Of a stretch of 64,000 nucleotides of DNA, positions 13,501-26,414 are shown one piece after another. Source of the stretch: Hybos culiciformis (lineage: Eukaryota > Arthropoda > Insecta > Diptera > Hybotidae); assembly GCA_964007475.1 (NCBI GenBank), contig OZ023274.1:79867303-79931302 (forward strand). Direction: 5' to 3'. A program made the translations under genes and the position numbers. The notes beneath the pieces were generated by a model that saw only the letters and a list, made by a program, of their open reading frames with translations, made no database searches and had not been told where the DNA came from. Numbering within the stretch: the first letter of the stretch is position 1; every line of letters begins with the position of its first letter.

Positions 13501-13913
13501 TAATTAAAATCATAATTATCATAAAAAAAATTTTCATCAAATCAAATAATAATAATTAATAATAAATAAATAAAATATTTTCAATTAAGAAAAATAAAGT
13601 TTACGACGACGAAAGACTTCAATCAAATAAATTTATAATTTTGTTATTATGTTAAACGAAATATTCTACCCAATGGGGAGATAATATTAAATGAATTCAA
13701 TAATAATATTTCTCTAAAGTTAATTATTAATTACTTGAATCATTGATATTCGCACTATTATTTTATGAAAATGTGGAATACTTTGTTCTTATTAGAAGTC
13801 TAAAAACATATAAAAAAAAATCTCAATTTTATTTTAAACATATTTATTACCTATTTAATAATTTCGACTAATTTAAATTTTTTTTTCTTTTTTATCTTTT
13901 ATTACTGTCATAG
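7539..13913. other. Long intron or 3' UTR gap
   Basis: The first few hundred bases are presumably the 3' UTR of the preceding exon; AATAAA is too common here to mark its end. The rest is A+T-rich. An acceptor-like AG at 9204-9205 leads into an 11-codon frame ending in a stop, which is not called. A TIR-bounded repeat lies at about 10868-11347. No other gene is seen. Confidence 0.6.
10868..11347. mobile_element. Candidate MITE with hairpin-forming TIRs
   Basis: The GC-richer ends face each other: CGGCGTAGTAAA at about 10888-10899 and its reverse complement at 11318-11329. Aligning the two ends outward gives imperfect inverted repeats of about 26 bp. The right end is itself a perfect hairpin of 11-bp arms with a 10-base loop at 11316-11347. 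There is no coding sequence inside. It is interpreted as a non-autonomous DNA transposon of unknown family. Confidence 0.5.
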
Positions 13914-14929
13914 CATTTATAATTCGACATCAAGTTAGTGTAAAAAAGGATTCAGCTGATGATGGTGATAATGGAAGGGAAAAACATATAGAGCGAGATG
14001 ATGATAAAAGACCTTCAAGTCGTTGTAGTCAGAAATCTTTTTCAGTTGGTTCAACATCCACTGCGTCATCAAATTCGGCGAATCCCCAGGAACCCTTAAA
14101 TTTGCAAGTGATTCGTGAATGGGTTGGTTCAATCAATACTATGGTAACATTTCCGTCTATTATGACACAATCAAATGTTAGGTCACCAATTGTACAACAA
14201 CAACAACACTCACAACCACATGATATTTCAATAACAAGTACACGACGACTCACTCCGACTTCGGAAGCGGGAAGTACACCAGATACTGGAGGAACTTCTA
14301 ATACAACATCTAGTGTTTTAGTTGGTACAATCAATAATAATAATAGTAACAATGCTAATAATAGTAATAATAATTTTGCTGCTACATTATTAGGTATTAG
14401 ACGTGATTCACCACTATTGCCGCCACCATCTCATCAATCGCCATTAGGATCATTGCCATTTCAATTTCCAATGAAATTAGAACCATTTAATTATTCAATA
14501 ATTAAAGATGAACGTTTATTGAGTAATCAGCCCGGCCCAAGTGATAGTGTGTCAATTTTAACAACAATACCTGCCGGTCATAGTCCAAGTAATCGCACCA
14601 CTAATATACAACAACATCCGAGCGGAGTTTCGCTGAACAACACAAGTAATTCATCTACAGGAAGTAATGTGGGGCCGGCCCCGAATGTCAGTAATTCAAG
14701 TGCTGGTGCTGTAATTGGTCAACCCGGAACTTCAACTGGTCTTGGAAGTAATTGGGGTGCATTTACATGTAACAGATGTGGTAATTCTTATGCCCGCCCA
14801 CATAGTTTAAATCGACATTTACGCTTTGAATGTGGAGTAGACCCCAAATTTGAATGTCCAATATGTCACAAAAAATCAAAACATAAACATAACTTAGTTT
14901 TACATATGCGAACACATAATCATCGATGA
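13914..14929 (+). CDS. lola: lola alternative 3' exon, two fingers
   Basis: About 337 residues. The acceptor is TTACTGTCATAG ending at 13913, followed by two bases and an uninterrupted frame to TGA at 14927-14929. The linker starts with charged and Ser-rich sequence, then Asn/Ser/Thr/Gly runs (poly-Asn about 14333-14373, short poly-Gln about 14198-14210). A SUMO-like MKLEP occurs near 14470. Two fingers lie at about 14768-14919: finger 1 C-x2-C-x12-H-x4-C (CGNSYARPHSLNRH core) and finger 2 C-x2-C-x12-H-x3-H, rich in His and Lys. The protein ends six residues after the last zinc ligand region. There is no in-exon start codon early in the frame, which fits an exon spliced to an upstream common part. 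The role is a sequence-specific DNA-binding isoform tail. Confidence 0.88.
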
Positions 14930-17745
14930 TTGATTATTGCAAATGTTGTGATTTTTTAAAATTTTTTTTTGTTTTTTTTTTTTTGGAAACCGAACAAATC
15001 AAAAAAAAAAAAAAACTGAATATAAATTTTAAAAATATTCGACTTATGCACTGCATATATTTGATAAATTTTAATTTTGATCATTCTTTATCTAATTCAA
15101 ATTTCAATAACACAAAAGTTTTAAACGTATAAATGTGGACAACAAAACTAATGTGAATTCATTTTATTAGCATTATTTCTATATCGACTTTACCTATTTT
15201 TATGAATATTTTTCTCAAGGACCTCCTTTTTTTTTATTCAACTGAGTTGATATATTCAAATATAATCAGATATAATCAGAATAAAATTATATTTTATTAT
15301 AATATTTATTAATAATTGTGCAATAAGTTATTAGTAGAAATTTAATTTCAGTTTTTTTTTTGTTATCTAAATTTAAATCTAAATAATTATAGAAAAGATA
15401 GCACTAGGACCTAAAGCATATTTCTTTTTTAGGAAAATAAAAAACATTAACCTTTTGATATAATTGTGATAGGAAATTTAAATTTCATTTTTATTTGTAT
15501 AAAATATAGAAAACATATTTTACAATAATAATTTTGCTTATTATTGAATTTATTTTTTTGTTGATATTAAAAAAATAATGATAATAATTAAATATTTATA
15601 AATTAAAACAAGAACAATAATCATTTTTTTTTGATATTGGTTCTATAATAAATATTTTGTACCCAAATTTTAATTGGTATTCAGCAATTTTTGTTTTTTT
15701 TTTAATTAAGGCAAGTTTAGCTCAGTAATTGTAAATTTAATAATATGTATCCGATGTAATATAATGTAAAAAACCATAAATACATATTTAAGGTAAATTT
15801 AAATTGTTGAGTACACGCCTACTGGTATAAATGCCTCAGTGTGAATTTCGAAATTCTAACGCAAATTTTTTTTGTTAATAAATAAAATTACGTGCTTTCA
15901 TTTTTATTTTAACAACACATTTTAATTCTTTTTTATTAATAGGAATATTTTTTTTTTTTTAAGTTTTTGATCTTGTTTGTACTGAGAAGTTTTTCTTTAC
16001 TTGATCATAATTTTTGTAACGAAATTAAAAAAAATATTATAGTTATCTTGATTATTATTAATTTTTTTTTTGCAACTTAAGCAGATAATTTTAGTCAGTG
16101 AAGTCAACAGCCAAAAAAAAATTTTAACCAAATATATTTCACAATAATAATTATATTTTTGTTCTAATATCAAATGAAAAATATTCCGCTTAGAAAATAG
16201 AAACCTTTAATATCGGGCACATAAACAACATCAACAAAAACTTATTTACAACAAGCGTTTGGAAGCGATGTATACTGTAAACAAATAGTCATACTCAAGG
16301 CATTAACTGATGGCTTATTTTAAAGATATTTGGGAATAGACGAAGAGTGATAAAAGACTGTTAGCTAGTCAGAAAATAAGCTTTTTTTTCTAAAAAAAAA
16401 ACAAAAACAAATATTTTATTAATTTATGAAAATAAATATTATATATGTAAATGTACATAAATACATGCATATTAAAAAGTAAAATAATATATATTTGTAA
16501 ATGATCTCTTACAATACAAGAAAAATTAAATCATGAAAAGAAATAAAAATACAAGAAATTAATTCAAAATTTTATTTTTCATTCCATTTGTGAATTATAA
16601 ATATAAAAATATTTTTAAAAAAAATTATTAATAATCATAAAATTAACAATATTAAGATTCAATTATTTTAGAAATAATTTTAGAATTAGAAAATTGGAGA
16701 AATTTTAAATTCTTATTTTTAATAAATACATAAAAAAAAAATTGGTTATTATAAATACATTAAATTTTATTTTTTAATGATAAGAGATAAAAAAAATCAA
16801 ATTTTATGTTATATTTCATTGTTATGATCTCTAGTTATTTTCTTTTTTTTTTTTTTATTAAAGTTGAGGAAGAGGACTTTGTTATATAGAAACATTATTT
16901 TATTTTACTCTGGAACATATAATTTATTTATTTTTTTTTTCAATGAAATATAAATTTACTGCAACAGATGTAGAATATTTAATTAGGTTTGAGTATTCAG
17001 TAAGCACAAACTTTAATACATAGGTATATATTTTTTAAATTTTTTTTTCATTTATTTTGCAGGGATGTAATTACAATAATTACCCAAAAATCAGCTCACT
17101 ATAGGCGCTATTTATAATATTAATTGTTAATTAACTAATATTATAATAATTATTTGGGAAAATTCGTATTTTTTTCTAACATTTTGAAAAACCATAATCA
17201 TATCCGAATTGTAGATATTAATAACTTTAATAATTAGTCAATGAAAGTTATAATCGTTTTAAAGATTGCAACAAAAAACTTTATAACGAATTTGCTTTAT
17301 TTATAACAACCGTCCATAACAATATGTATCTGGTTATAGTAATTTACCCTGCAAAATCAAACGTATATAACAAAAATTCAAATATGTATATAATATATAA
17401 ATATGTAAACAAGTGCCTTAAGTCAAAAAAAAAAAAAACCTTCAAAAGTTGTCTTTTCTATTTTTTGGAAATTAATAGTTGAGACTTTTTTGTAAAAATT
17501 ATCGATTATATTTCCAAATAAATATAAATCTCTTAGTGCTATCAAAATAATAATTAAAGTGAAAAAAAATTTTTTGAATTCAATTCAACACATTAAAATT
17601 TATACGAAATAATAAAAATTTAATTTGAAATTGATTTTATGATATTTTTTTTTTTTTTGCAAATTCATGTATGATATTATATTCATATTAAATTCAGCAT
17701 GAATTTTCCATAATACATAACATAATTTACTTTTTTTTTCGTTAG

Positions 17746-17795
17746 ATTTGTCAGTTTATGAGAATAATGAAAACGATAATGCTAATTTTAGTTAA
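17746..17795 (+). CDS. Candidate finger-less lola terminal exon
   Basis: A strong polypyrimidine tract plus GTTAG ends at 17745. The exon then starts AT-TTG, the same two-base phase and nearly the same start (Asp-Leu when joined to a G) as the exons at 27738, 32713, 38064 and 51749. Sixteen codons including the stop read LSVYENNENDNANFS, then TAA. Composition is coding-like and there is no zinc finger. Finger-less Lola isoforms are known in Drosophila, so a short tail is plausible. Against it, the frame is short enough to arise by chance. Confidence 0.4.
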
Positions 17796-17801
17796 TGTTA
17801 C

Positions 17802-17817
17802 GGCCCACACATGGGCC
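17802..17817. other. GC-rich hairpin just after candidate exon
   Basis: Perfect 6-bp inverted repeat GGCCCA-CACA-TGGGCC, starting seven bases after the stop of the candidate exon. Such GC pairing is rare in this background. It may be a 3' UTR structure; no function is known. Confidence 0.5.
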
Positions 17818-18045
17818 ATAAATTAAATGACCATTAGCAATAAAGATGAAATGTTTAAATTTTTTTATTGTATTAAATTAAAATCAATTTCGAATTATTC
17901 ATTTTTTTATTTTTTTATTTATAAAGAATTCTTGGTTTTCATGAAATGTAGTTTTTTCTTATTTTTTATTTTTACTTTCATGTCTTTAAAATTGAATAAA
18001 TTATGATTCGTTTTACGATAATTTTGTAAATTTATCCTTACACTT

Positions 18046-18066
18046 ATAATATATATATATATATAT
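18046..18066. repeat. (AT)n microsatellite
   Basis: Run of about ten AT dinucleotides in an A+T-rich intron. Confidence 0.8.
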
Positions 18067-21000
18067 TTTTTTTAATAAAATTATTAAATTAAAACGGAAA
18101 AAAGAAATTGAAAAGTAGAAATCAATAGAAAATTGGAATGTGATATAAAAGAATATAGTCCTCATTTTTTTTTTATTATTTTTTTAATTATAATTTTTTT
18201 TGTTCAAATTCATCATTATTATAACTATAAATTATCAATTATTATCTTTCTTCTAATCGTTAGTTATATATTTTATTAAAATATATGTTTCAAATAGATT
18301 ACATAAGTTGTTGAATATATATTAAAAAAAGAAAAAAAAATTATTATTATATGTATATTTTTTTTTTTTTGTTATTAACATTTTTCTATTACAATGTATG
18401 TACTAAAATTTTATTTTCTATATATAAATGGAATTATTATAAATATTAATATATTACAGTTAAAGCTGAATTATTTTCATATTTGTTGTACATATAATAT
18501 TTGATTCAGCTGTTGGTCGTCAAAAACACTCTGACAAACGAATAGTCAATTTTTTTTAACTACATAATAAAATACACTACATTTACTTATCTAAAAATTC
18601 TAGCTGAATCATATATGAAAAAAATATTTATAAAAATATATATTATAATAAATATTCATAGATTATAGATATTAAGTATAAATAAGAATATTTAAAAAAA
18701 AAAGTTTGAAAAAATAAATGTATAATATATTTTTTTATTAATGTTAAAAATAGTAAAAAAAAAAAAAAATAATAAAAAACTTAAGATATAAAAGTGAATG
18801 GAAAAAAGCTTTAAAAGTTGTAAGTTTTTTTTTGTTCTAATATTATATTTAAATTTTCAAACATTAAAATTTAATTTTATTACCAGTTTTGATATATTTA
18901 TTTAAAATAATATTTTTTTCAAAATTTTTTTTTATTATTATAGATTTATAAAAAAATATAAAATGAAAATTCTCAGTATTTATATTCGGTTGTTAATATA
19001 TTATATATATTTTTTTTTATTATTGTTTTTATGAGTTATAAATTATTATCTTTTTTATTATCTTCAATATGGACTAGTCATAATTTAATCAGAATAAAAA
19101 TTTTAAATAAATATATCTGCTGGTTTTTTTTTTTTTTGTTTTGCAATTTTTTGTTTGCACAAATAAAAAAAAAAAAAATTTTTTTTCTTTATAATTTTAA
19201 GTTTAAGATTGTATTACATATTTAATTTCTTTTTCTTTATATTTTCTGAGATAGAACTTTTTTTTCGGTTTTTTTTTTTTTTTTTATAAATGGAAAGGAC
19301 TGTAATATTAATTTAATATTTTGAAATTTAAAAAATAAAATAAAATTAATAACAAAAATTAACAAATACTAAATATGTTAAAAACTAATTAAAATATAAG
19401 TTTTAAGAAAATATTTAAAATAAAATAACTAGCAAAAAAGAAAATTTTTCGAATTGGCGCGCATAAATAAAAAAAAACTAATAGCGAGACGAACTTATAA
19501 TTTGTTTGATAATTTTTTGCATAGAAAAAAGTCAGCAATTATTTATTCTTTTATCAAAACAGTTTTTATTTATGGGAGGTATAAGAAACTAAAATAAAAA
19601 TTTTCACATAACTTTTTGTTTTAAATAAATTTCCAATTATATTTAATAGCTAAATAAATATTTTATAAAAAAAATTATTTTCGACCATCGGCACATAAAA
19701 TTCTGAATTTTTTACGGAATTCGTTTTTTTAATTCTTATAATTTTTGCCCTCAATTGTTTTCTTTTCATCACCATTTTTTCATCACCAACTTTTTTTGTG
19801 AAACCTGCATTCAGAAAAAATCTAGAAAACTTCAAAAAACTTAACTTTAATTACTTACTTTTTTTGTATGAATAAATTATTTTAATTTTTTTATTTTTAT
19901 CATATTAAATATAAAGCCTGATGCTTTTTTTCAATATATTAATCCTGTAACAATTTTTTTTTTTATAAATATCAGAATGGCAGGAATAAAAGTTACACTA
20001 TAAGTTCTAAATATTATTTATTTACAGATGAAAGTGACATAATATAGTAAATTCAATTTTCAAAATTTTTTATTTTTTAATAATTTTTTTGAAATTAACG
20101 TATAAATGTATAATAGATATTTAATATTAAAAAGGAATTTTCTAGTTCGGTTGAAATATTTTAAAATTAAATATCGCCAGCAGGTCTTTGAAAATAATTT
20201 TATAGTGATTGAATTATTTTTATACAAACTAACATATCATACAAGTATAATATTTTCTGATATATTTACATATTAATATATGTGTCTACATTTATATAAA
20301 ATTATTATTTATTTTATATAATTTGCAGTTTAATGAAATATACCAATATTATTATAAAAACAATATTATATATAATGTTGAAGGAATGGTCCTTGTTTCA
20401 TAATAGCTAATACAATTTAATTAAAAATAAAAGGAAAATAACAAAATTATATAAGTTTAAAAGTTGAAAATCTTTACCTTGAAAAATTACCATAATATTA
20501 AACAAGTTCAAAAATGGTCATATGCTTTAAAATAATTAAAAAATGTACCGAAGAAATTTATATAATTTTCCATCATTATATGTTTTTTTTTTTGCTCTAA
20601 TTTATTTTCTTTATATACATAAAATTGAAGATAAAATTTGTTAGAGAAACATAATATGAATTCTTTATTTAATTTTTTAAAATATATTTAAAAAAAATAA
20701 AATAAAAAGGAAAAGAAAAAAATTTTTTTTTTTAATAGTTTGAAAATTTATCTTTTTAACTTCTATAAATAATATAACGTAACACAATGATCTTTAAATA
20801 TTGCAGCAAATATACAATTAAACAATTTATTAAGAAAAATCAAAACCTATTGTAAAAATTAAAATTAATTTAAAAAAATTGTAAATAACTAATGAATATA
20901 ATATTTTTTAAGCAAATGAATGTTGGTTTTTGTTTTGGGAAATCGAAAGCATTAGATTTTTTTTTGCTCAATGAAATTTTTTTCGGACTAACGAATAAAA

Positions 21001-21879
21001 AGAAAGTAAATTAAAAATTAATAGAATTTTTTTATAATAAGAAATCCTTAAAATTTATTGTTGCAAGTCAATACGAAATAAAAACTTTTTCGTACCACAT
21101 TTTTTCTTAACAAAAAGATCGATTTATTGACAAAATTTGAATTTCGAAATTATGTTATTCAAATGCCGAAATAAAATTTCGATAATTTTTATATTTACTT
21201 AACTATTTGAAGCAATTATTTTTCTAATTAAAACAACCTCATTTAAAAGAATTTAAATAAATTTCTGATTGCTTATAATTGTATATATGTGTATTGGCAA
21301 TATTTCAAATTAATTCTTTTGAATTTTCAATAAATTCTCCATAATTCTCTTTTTCATGCACAATAAATCTAAGGACATATTAAAAAAAAATACAATAACA
21401 AATCTAATCTGATTATAAATTAGCAAAAAATAATAATAAAAATAATTGAAAAAAAATGCGCGTGAATTAAGAGTTTTTTCTTAACAAAATTTACAAATTT
21501 AAAAAAAAATCTATGTAACAATGGAGCTGTGAATGATAAAATAAAATTGATGTGATTATTTGTGATTGTAATTAATTATTAACAAATAATTTTGATTTTT
21601 ACATAACACACAATTAAACATAAAATCTAAAAAATAAAAATAAAATTATTATATAAATAAATATATTATGTTATTAAAAGAATTATATTTATTTTTCTTC
21701 TTAAAATAAATTAACTCGTACACCATAGCGATATATGTACATATATATTCAGATTATGTTTAACTATGTAAAAGTTTTGTTAAAAACTTATTTTATGCAT
21801 TATCGTTTGCTTGATCTTTTTCGTCAAAACACATTTTCGCTTAAACTAAATAATTTCAAATGAACAAATTTTATGCGCC

Positions 21880-21920
21880 GCCGCCGTTATAAAAGGATTC
21901 TTTCTCGAATTCAATTTTTA
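21880..21920 (+). promoter_or_regulatory. Candidate internal core promoter with TATA box
   Basis: A GC-rich string (GCGCCGCCGCCG) precedes TATAAAAGG at 21888-21896, and an initiator-like TCAATT lies at 21911-21916. This stands out from the surrounding DNA. It could drive separate transcription of downstream finger exons for trans-splicing, or be chance. Confidence 0.3.
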
Positions 21921-24900
21921 ACGTCCTTTAATTGAGAAGAAGCATAAATTGACTAAAAAAATATAATCTAAAATGTGCTATCTTATTTTCAAAAAGCAAT
22001 TAATTACCTAAAAATGTCTTATAACAAAGATATCATTTGATATCAGAATTTACCTCTTCACATTTACATAATATATTATAATACCAACAATTACTAAAAT
22101 TGTGAACACAACTTCCAATCTTTAACAATATCTTACTTAATAAATTTATATTCTTATATACTTTCCGTAACTTTTTTTTTTTTAAAATAACAATTTCAAA
22201 TGTAATTGAATTATAATTTTTCTCTTTAAAGATAATTGACAATTGTCAACTTAAATAATTACATAGATAGCACATTATAGATTATGAACACATAACTGAA
22301 AAATAAATATAAAACAATATTTTAATTAACTTAAAATCGTAATTTTTATTTTATTTTTATAATTTTGAAAAAAAGAAAAAAATTAACGCACTAATTATTA
22401 ACAGCAAATGAATTCAAATTAAAATACTATAAACAAGAAATAATAATAATGAAAACAGTTTTTAAGGTTATTAATTTTACATCGTAAATTGAGTTAATAT
22501 ATTTTTAATTAGATAATTCATAATTATTATATTGCAAACTGTAATTTTTCATATGAAAAAATCACTAATTTAAAAAAAAAAAAAACAGTAATATAAATAC
22601 TATTTTCAATTTTGCATATAACTTTAATTTCAAAAATCTTAAGAAATCTTTACTTTTTAATTGTAAGATTATTTTAGTTCTTATTATATCTTATTATAAC
22701 GTTCATAATTTTTCTTTTTATTTTGCATTTTAAATATCTGGAGTTAGAAATAATATTACTTTAGACAACAAATTATCTTCTTTCTTCTTAATTTAAAGGG
22801 ATATTAGTTTAATTGTGATTGTGAACATGATTGTTTAACATAAAAAAAATTTAACTCTGGAACTTTTTAATTTAGTTTTTCCATAAAATATAAATTTAAT
22901 CTAGGTAATGGGCCGTAATACTTTATTAAAATATAAGAAATGAGACTCTCCTTTTTATTAAATTGTTTTCTGTAAGTAAAATTTAATGAATTTTCCTTTT
23001 TTTTTAAATAGTTCAACCTGAATCAGTTAAAAAAATTAACCAATAATATTATGATAATTCAAAATTATGAAGTATGTAATATAATATAATATTTTCCAGC
23101 TATTTAAAGTATGTATACAACATTAGTTTTCAATTAAATCAGAAAAGTAAAATATACAATTTAAAAAATTGTTAAGTAACTCATTGCTGATGAAAATTTA
23201 ATTTTGATTCATATTGTGTACAAGATGATGTCTCACTTCATTTTATGATATAAAATATGAAATAAATAAGTTTTCTTTTTATCATTATTAATCAAAAAAT
23301 TGTATTAAAAAAAATTAATGTAAAATTTAACATAATATTTTAATTAATTATTTGAAATATTTTAAACAAAATGTTATTTCTATTAGTTTCTGGAAAACTG
23401 GTTAAATTATAATCACATCGAAAAAGAAATATAAAATAATGAATTATTAATTAAAAAATATAAAAAAATAAATATGTATAGTATTTAAAATTCGAAAACA
23501 CATTTAAGTTTTTTATTACTTATTATTTTTTATGTAATTTTAGAAATGTAATAAAAGAAGAAAATTATTAAAAATAATAATTATTATATTATATTAATTT
23601 AAATGTAAAATTTGAAAATATCTATTAAAAATATCACTAAAAGTAATCTAAAGAGAAAAATATAAGAAAACAAATTAAAACTGGCTTGCGTTTTATTTGT
23701 AAAATATAGAATACATTATCCAATTTTCCAACAAATTATTCCTTCCTAATTTCCTTTTACATTTTTATTTTATTTTTTTTTCTACAAATAATAAAACAAT
23801 TTAAGATCTTACCATCTTATAGTATCATTAATAATTTGAAAAAATCTAATATAAAATCTAATATAATGAAAAATGATCTTAATTTGTTTTATGTATTTCA
23901 CTGATAAAAATAGTAAAAAACTTTTATCAGCATAAAATTTATTTTATTAAACTTTATACTAATATAAATTTTATATATTTTAGGTTCAAATCCATCTTTG
24001 AGAGGAAACTTTGGAATTACTATTTTATTGTATAAGGTATAGTAAAAATATATTTATTTAATTATATATTATTATTTAATTGTTATATATACTTTCAGAG
24101 ATGAGTTATATTTAAAATAATGTGCTGTATTGATTGATGAAACATAACATACATTGATTGTGTTTTTCTTTTATGAAAAGTATGGTAGGTATATCTAATA
24201 TCAGGCTACTTTGTTTCTAAAAACTTTTTAAAATATTCTACAAAAAATAAGCAGAGTGTATTTTTTTTGATATTTATATTTTGTAATAATGTAAAAGAAG
24301 CAAAAAAAAATTTTTATTATATATTTATAGGATCAAAAGTTATTGTTATTATGTGATAGCCTGTTTAGAGACCAAATTTTGACATAGTGACTTCTGTGAT
24401 TTATATCTTTGAGCAATTATTATGAGTCAATTTTTCGAAAACGGTAGTACTTGTAAAAAGCATTACGTATTTACGTACATCATCTTTCTTCAGGTTAGGT
24501 TATGTAGCATAAAAAAAATATTTTATATAATGCTCAATATAAAATAATATTTTATGAACAATTTTTTTTCACGGAACCGTAGTTATGAAATTTACACTTA
24601 TATCATCCATTTCCCCATTTTAATGTAAGTTAGGAATTACCATATATTTATTTAAGATTTTTAACCTTAGCATTAAATAAAAAGAAATTTTGAAAAAATT
24701 TGAATACTTTTTTTTTATCTCGAATATTATTTATCAATTTAATTGGCTTTTACTTGAATATAAATAGTTTGGTTTGATGTCTAAGAAACTTTATATTTCT
24801 TAAATTATGTCAAAAAAATTCGTTATAAATAAATGTTTTATATTCCTAAATAACTTGATAATAGAAATAAAATATAGAACATAAAATCAAAATGAAATTT

Positions 24901-26106
24901 TGTTTTTTATTTAGAGCTGTTTCACTTCGCGTAATAAGTTAATGCTACATAGTTTGGTTTGATGTCTAGACCATTGTTTTTGAAAAATAAGTATTTCATT
25001 TTTAGGTGATGTTATACTTTTTTTTGAATTATCAAGTGTTTTGATTTACTTATCAATATTTGTTGAACTGATTTCAAGATTGAAATTTTCAATGTTTATA
25101 AAATAACTCAAAAAGTTTTAGCGTTTTTTTTTTATTTTTTCATTTTCTTATATGAATGCTGTTAAATTAAACTAGGCATCAAATAAAATTATCCTTTTTT
25201 TCTCTTGTTCAAGAATGAAAGTTGCATTTGAATAGAGTCCCATATAAAAGAACAAACTTTGAAATCAATATATTTATTAATGGTTCAAGATGGTATTAGG
25301 TATTTGTTGATGAAAATTGAATTATTTTATTTTTTTTAATATCTATTAAATTTATTTCTGTTGCGTTTGTAGCTTAATAAATTTTATTTTTTTTTAGTTT
25401 AATAAATACAGTCGATCAGTTTTTATGTTTCTATCAAAAAATAGTTGTTGAATCTGCTTTTTTAGTTATTCATTTTGCATGGAACGCAAGAAAATATTTT
25501 AATATTTTTAGCATAATTTTGAAATAAGTAAGAAAAGATAAAAGTTAGGGTTGCATTTCGATACATTGCTTTTTTTTACTAATTCTTAATATTATAATTT
25601 TTCTAAATAGCAATATTCTCTTTAATTAAAATTGCTAGACGGTTTGAAAATTTTCATTAAAAATCAAACATTAAACTATTTGCAATTAATTTTCGTATGA
25701 TTTAATCGATATAGGTCGTTTAAAACTAAAAGGAATAAACTTTTTTTATTATAAATAAATTTTTTAAATCTACTTTTAAAAATATTCTTTAAAAAACCAT
25801 TAAGATTGAAAATATGATTCAGAAATTTTATAAAAAATTAAAATTTGACGTTTTATTTAGGTGGCTACAAATTGTTCTGATTTTTTATAAAAGACTGCAA
25901 TTAACGCATTTACTCCAGTTTGTGATTTTGAATGGAACGAAACTTTGCTGAATTGTTTGTTAAATATTAAAAATATTTTTTTTAGTGAATTAAACACAAA
26001 TTATTTTTTAAATAAGTAAATCTTGTGCGGGCTATTTAGTAATAAAATTTATAAAATAAAGAAACAATTCTTAATTAATAACTGATATTATAAATTTTAT
26101 TTTCAG

Positions 26107-26414
26107 ATATTGTTGGAATTTTTAATCAGCCTATAATGTTTGCATACGGTAGCAATGGAGAAGAAAGAGTAATTTGTCCGAATTGTAACGCAGTTAAATA
26201 CAAAACCATGAGTCTGTTAAGAAGTCATTTAAAAGAGTGTGGCGTTGGAGCGCAATGTCCAATATGTCCTAAAATTGTCACACAAAAACGAAATTTAAAA
26301 AAACATTTAGAAATTCATCGAAAGGAAGGTTACAATATTGAAATGTATTTCAATGGTAGAAGATCGACTAGGTGTAAAATCGAGAAAAGTCTGGAATACG
26401 ATAACGTTATCTAA
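26107..26414 (+). CDS. lola: lola alternative 3' exon, two compact fingers
   Basis: About 101 residues. The acceptor TTTTCAG ends at 26106. The two-base phase is kept, and the frame reads through the in-exon ATG at 26136 to a TAA at 26412-26414. It has a very short linker of about 20 residues before the fingers at about 26176-26320. Finger 1 is C-x2-C-x13-H-x3-C, one residue longer in the loop than its sisters and one shorter at the end. The spacer to finger 2 is five residues. Finger 2 is C-x2-C-x12-H-x3-H. A basic and Tyr/Asn-rich tail follows. The shifted spacing makes this the most divergent finger pair in the array, but acceptor, phase and layout mark it as the same gene. Confidence 0.82.

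Larger units (their letters stand above)
14930..26106. other. Very long intron or intergenic gap
   Basis: More than 11 kb of A+T-rich sequence without a finger exon. It holds the small exon candidate at 17746, an adjacent GC-rich hairpin, an (AT)n tract near 18046-18066, a TATA-containing segment near 21888, a weak exon candidate at 23984, and a 19-bp direct repeat near 24764 and 24950. A minus-strand open frame at 19650-19835 is basic but unrecognised. Confidence 0.6.

Noticed and set aside
19650..19835. Basic 61-codon minus-strand frame
   Set aside because: No recognised motif, though its residues are less biased than other random frames; left uncalled.
20028..20047. TTTACAG followed by a six-codon in-phase frame
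   Set aside because: Far too short; expected by chance in 64 kb of such DNA.
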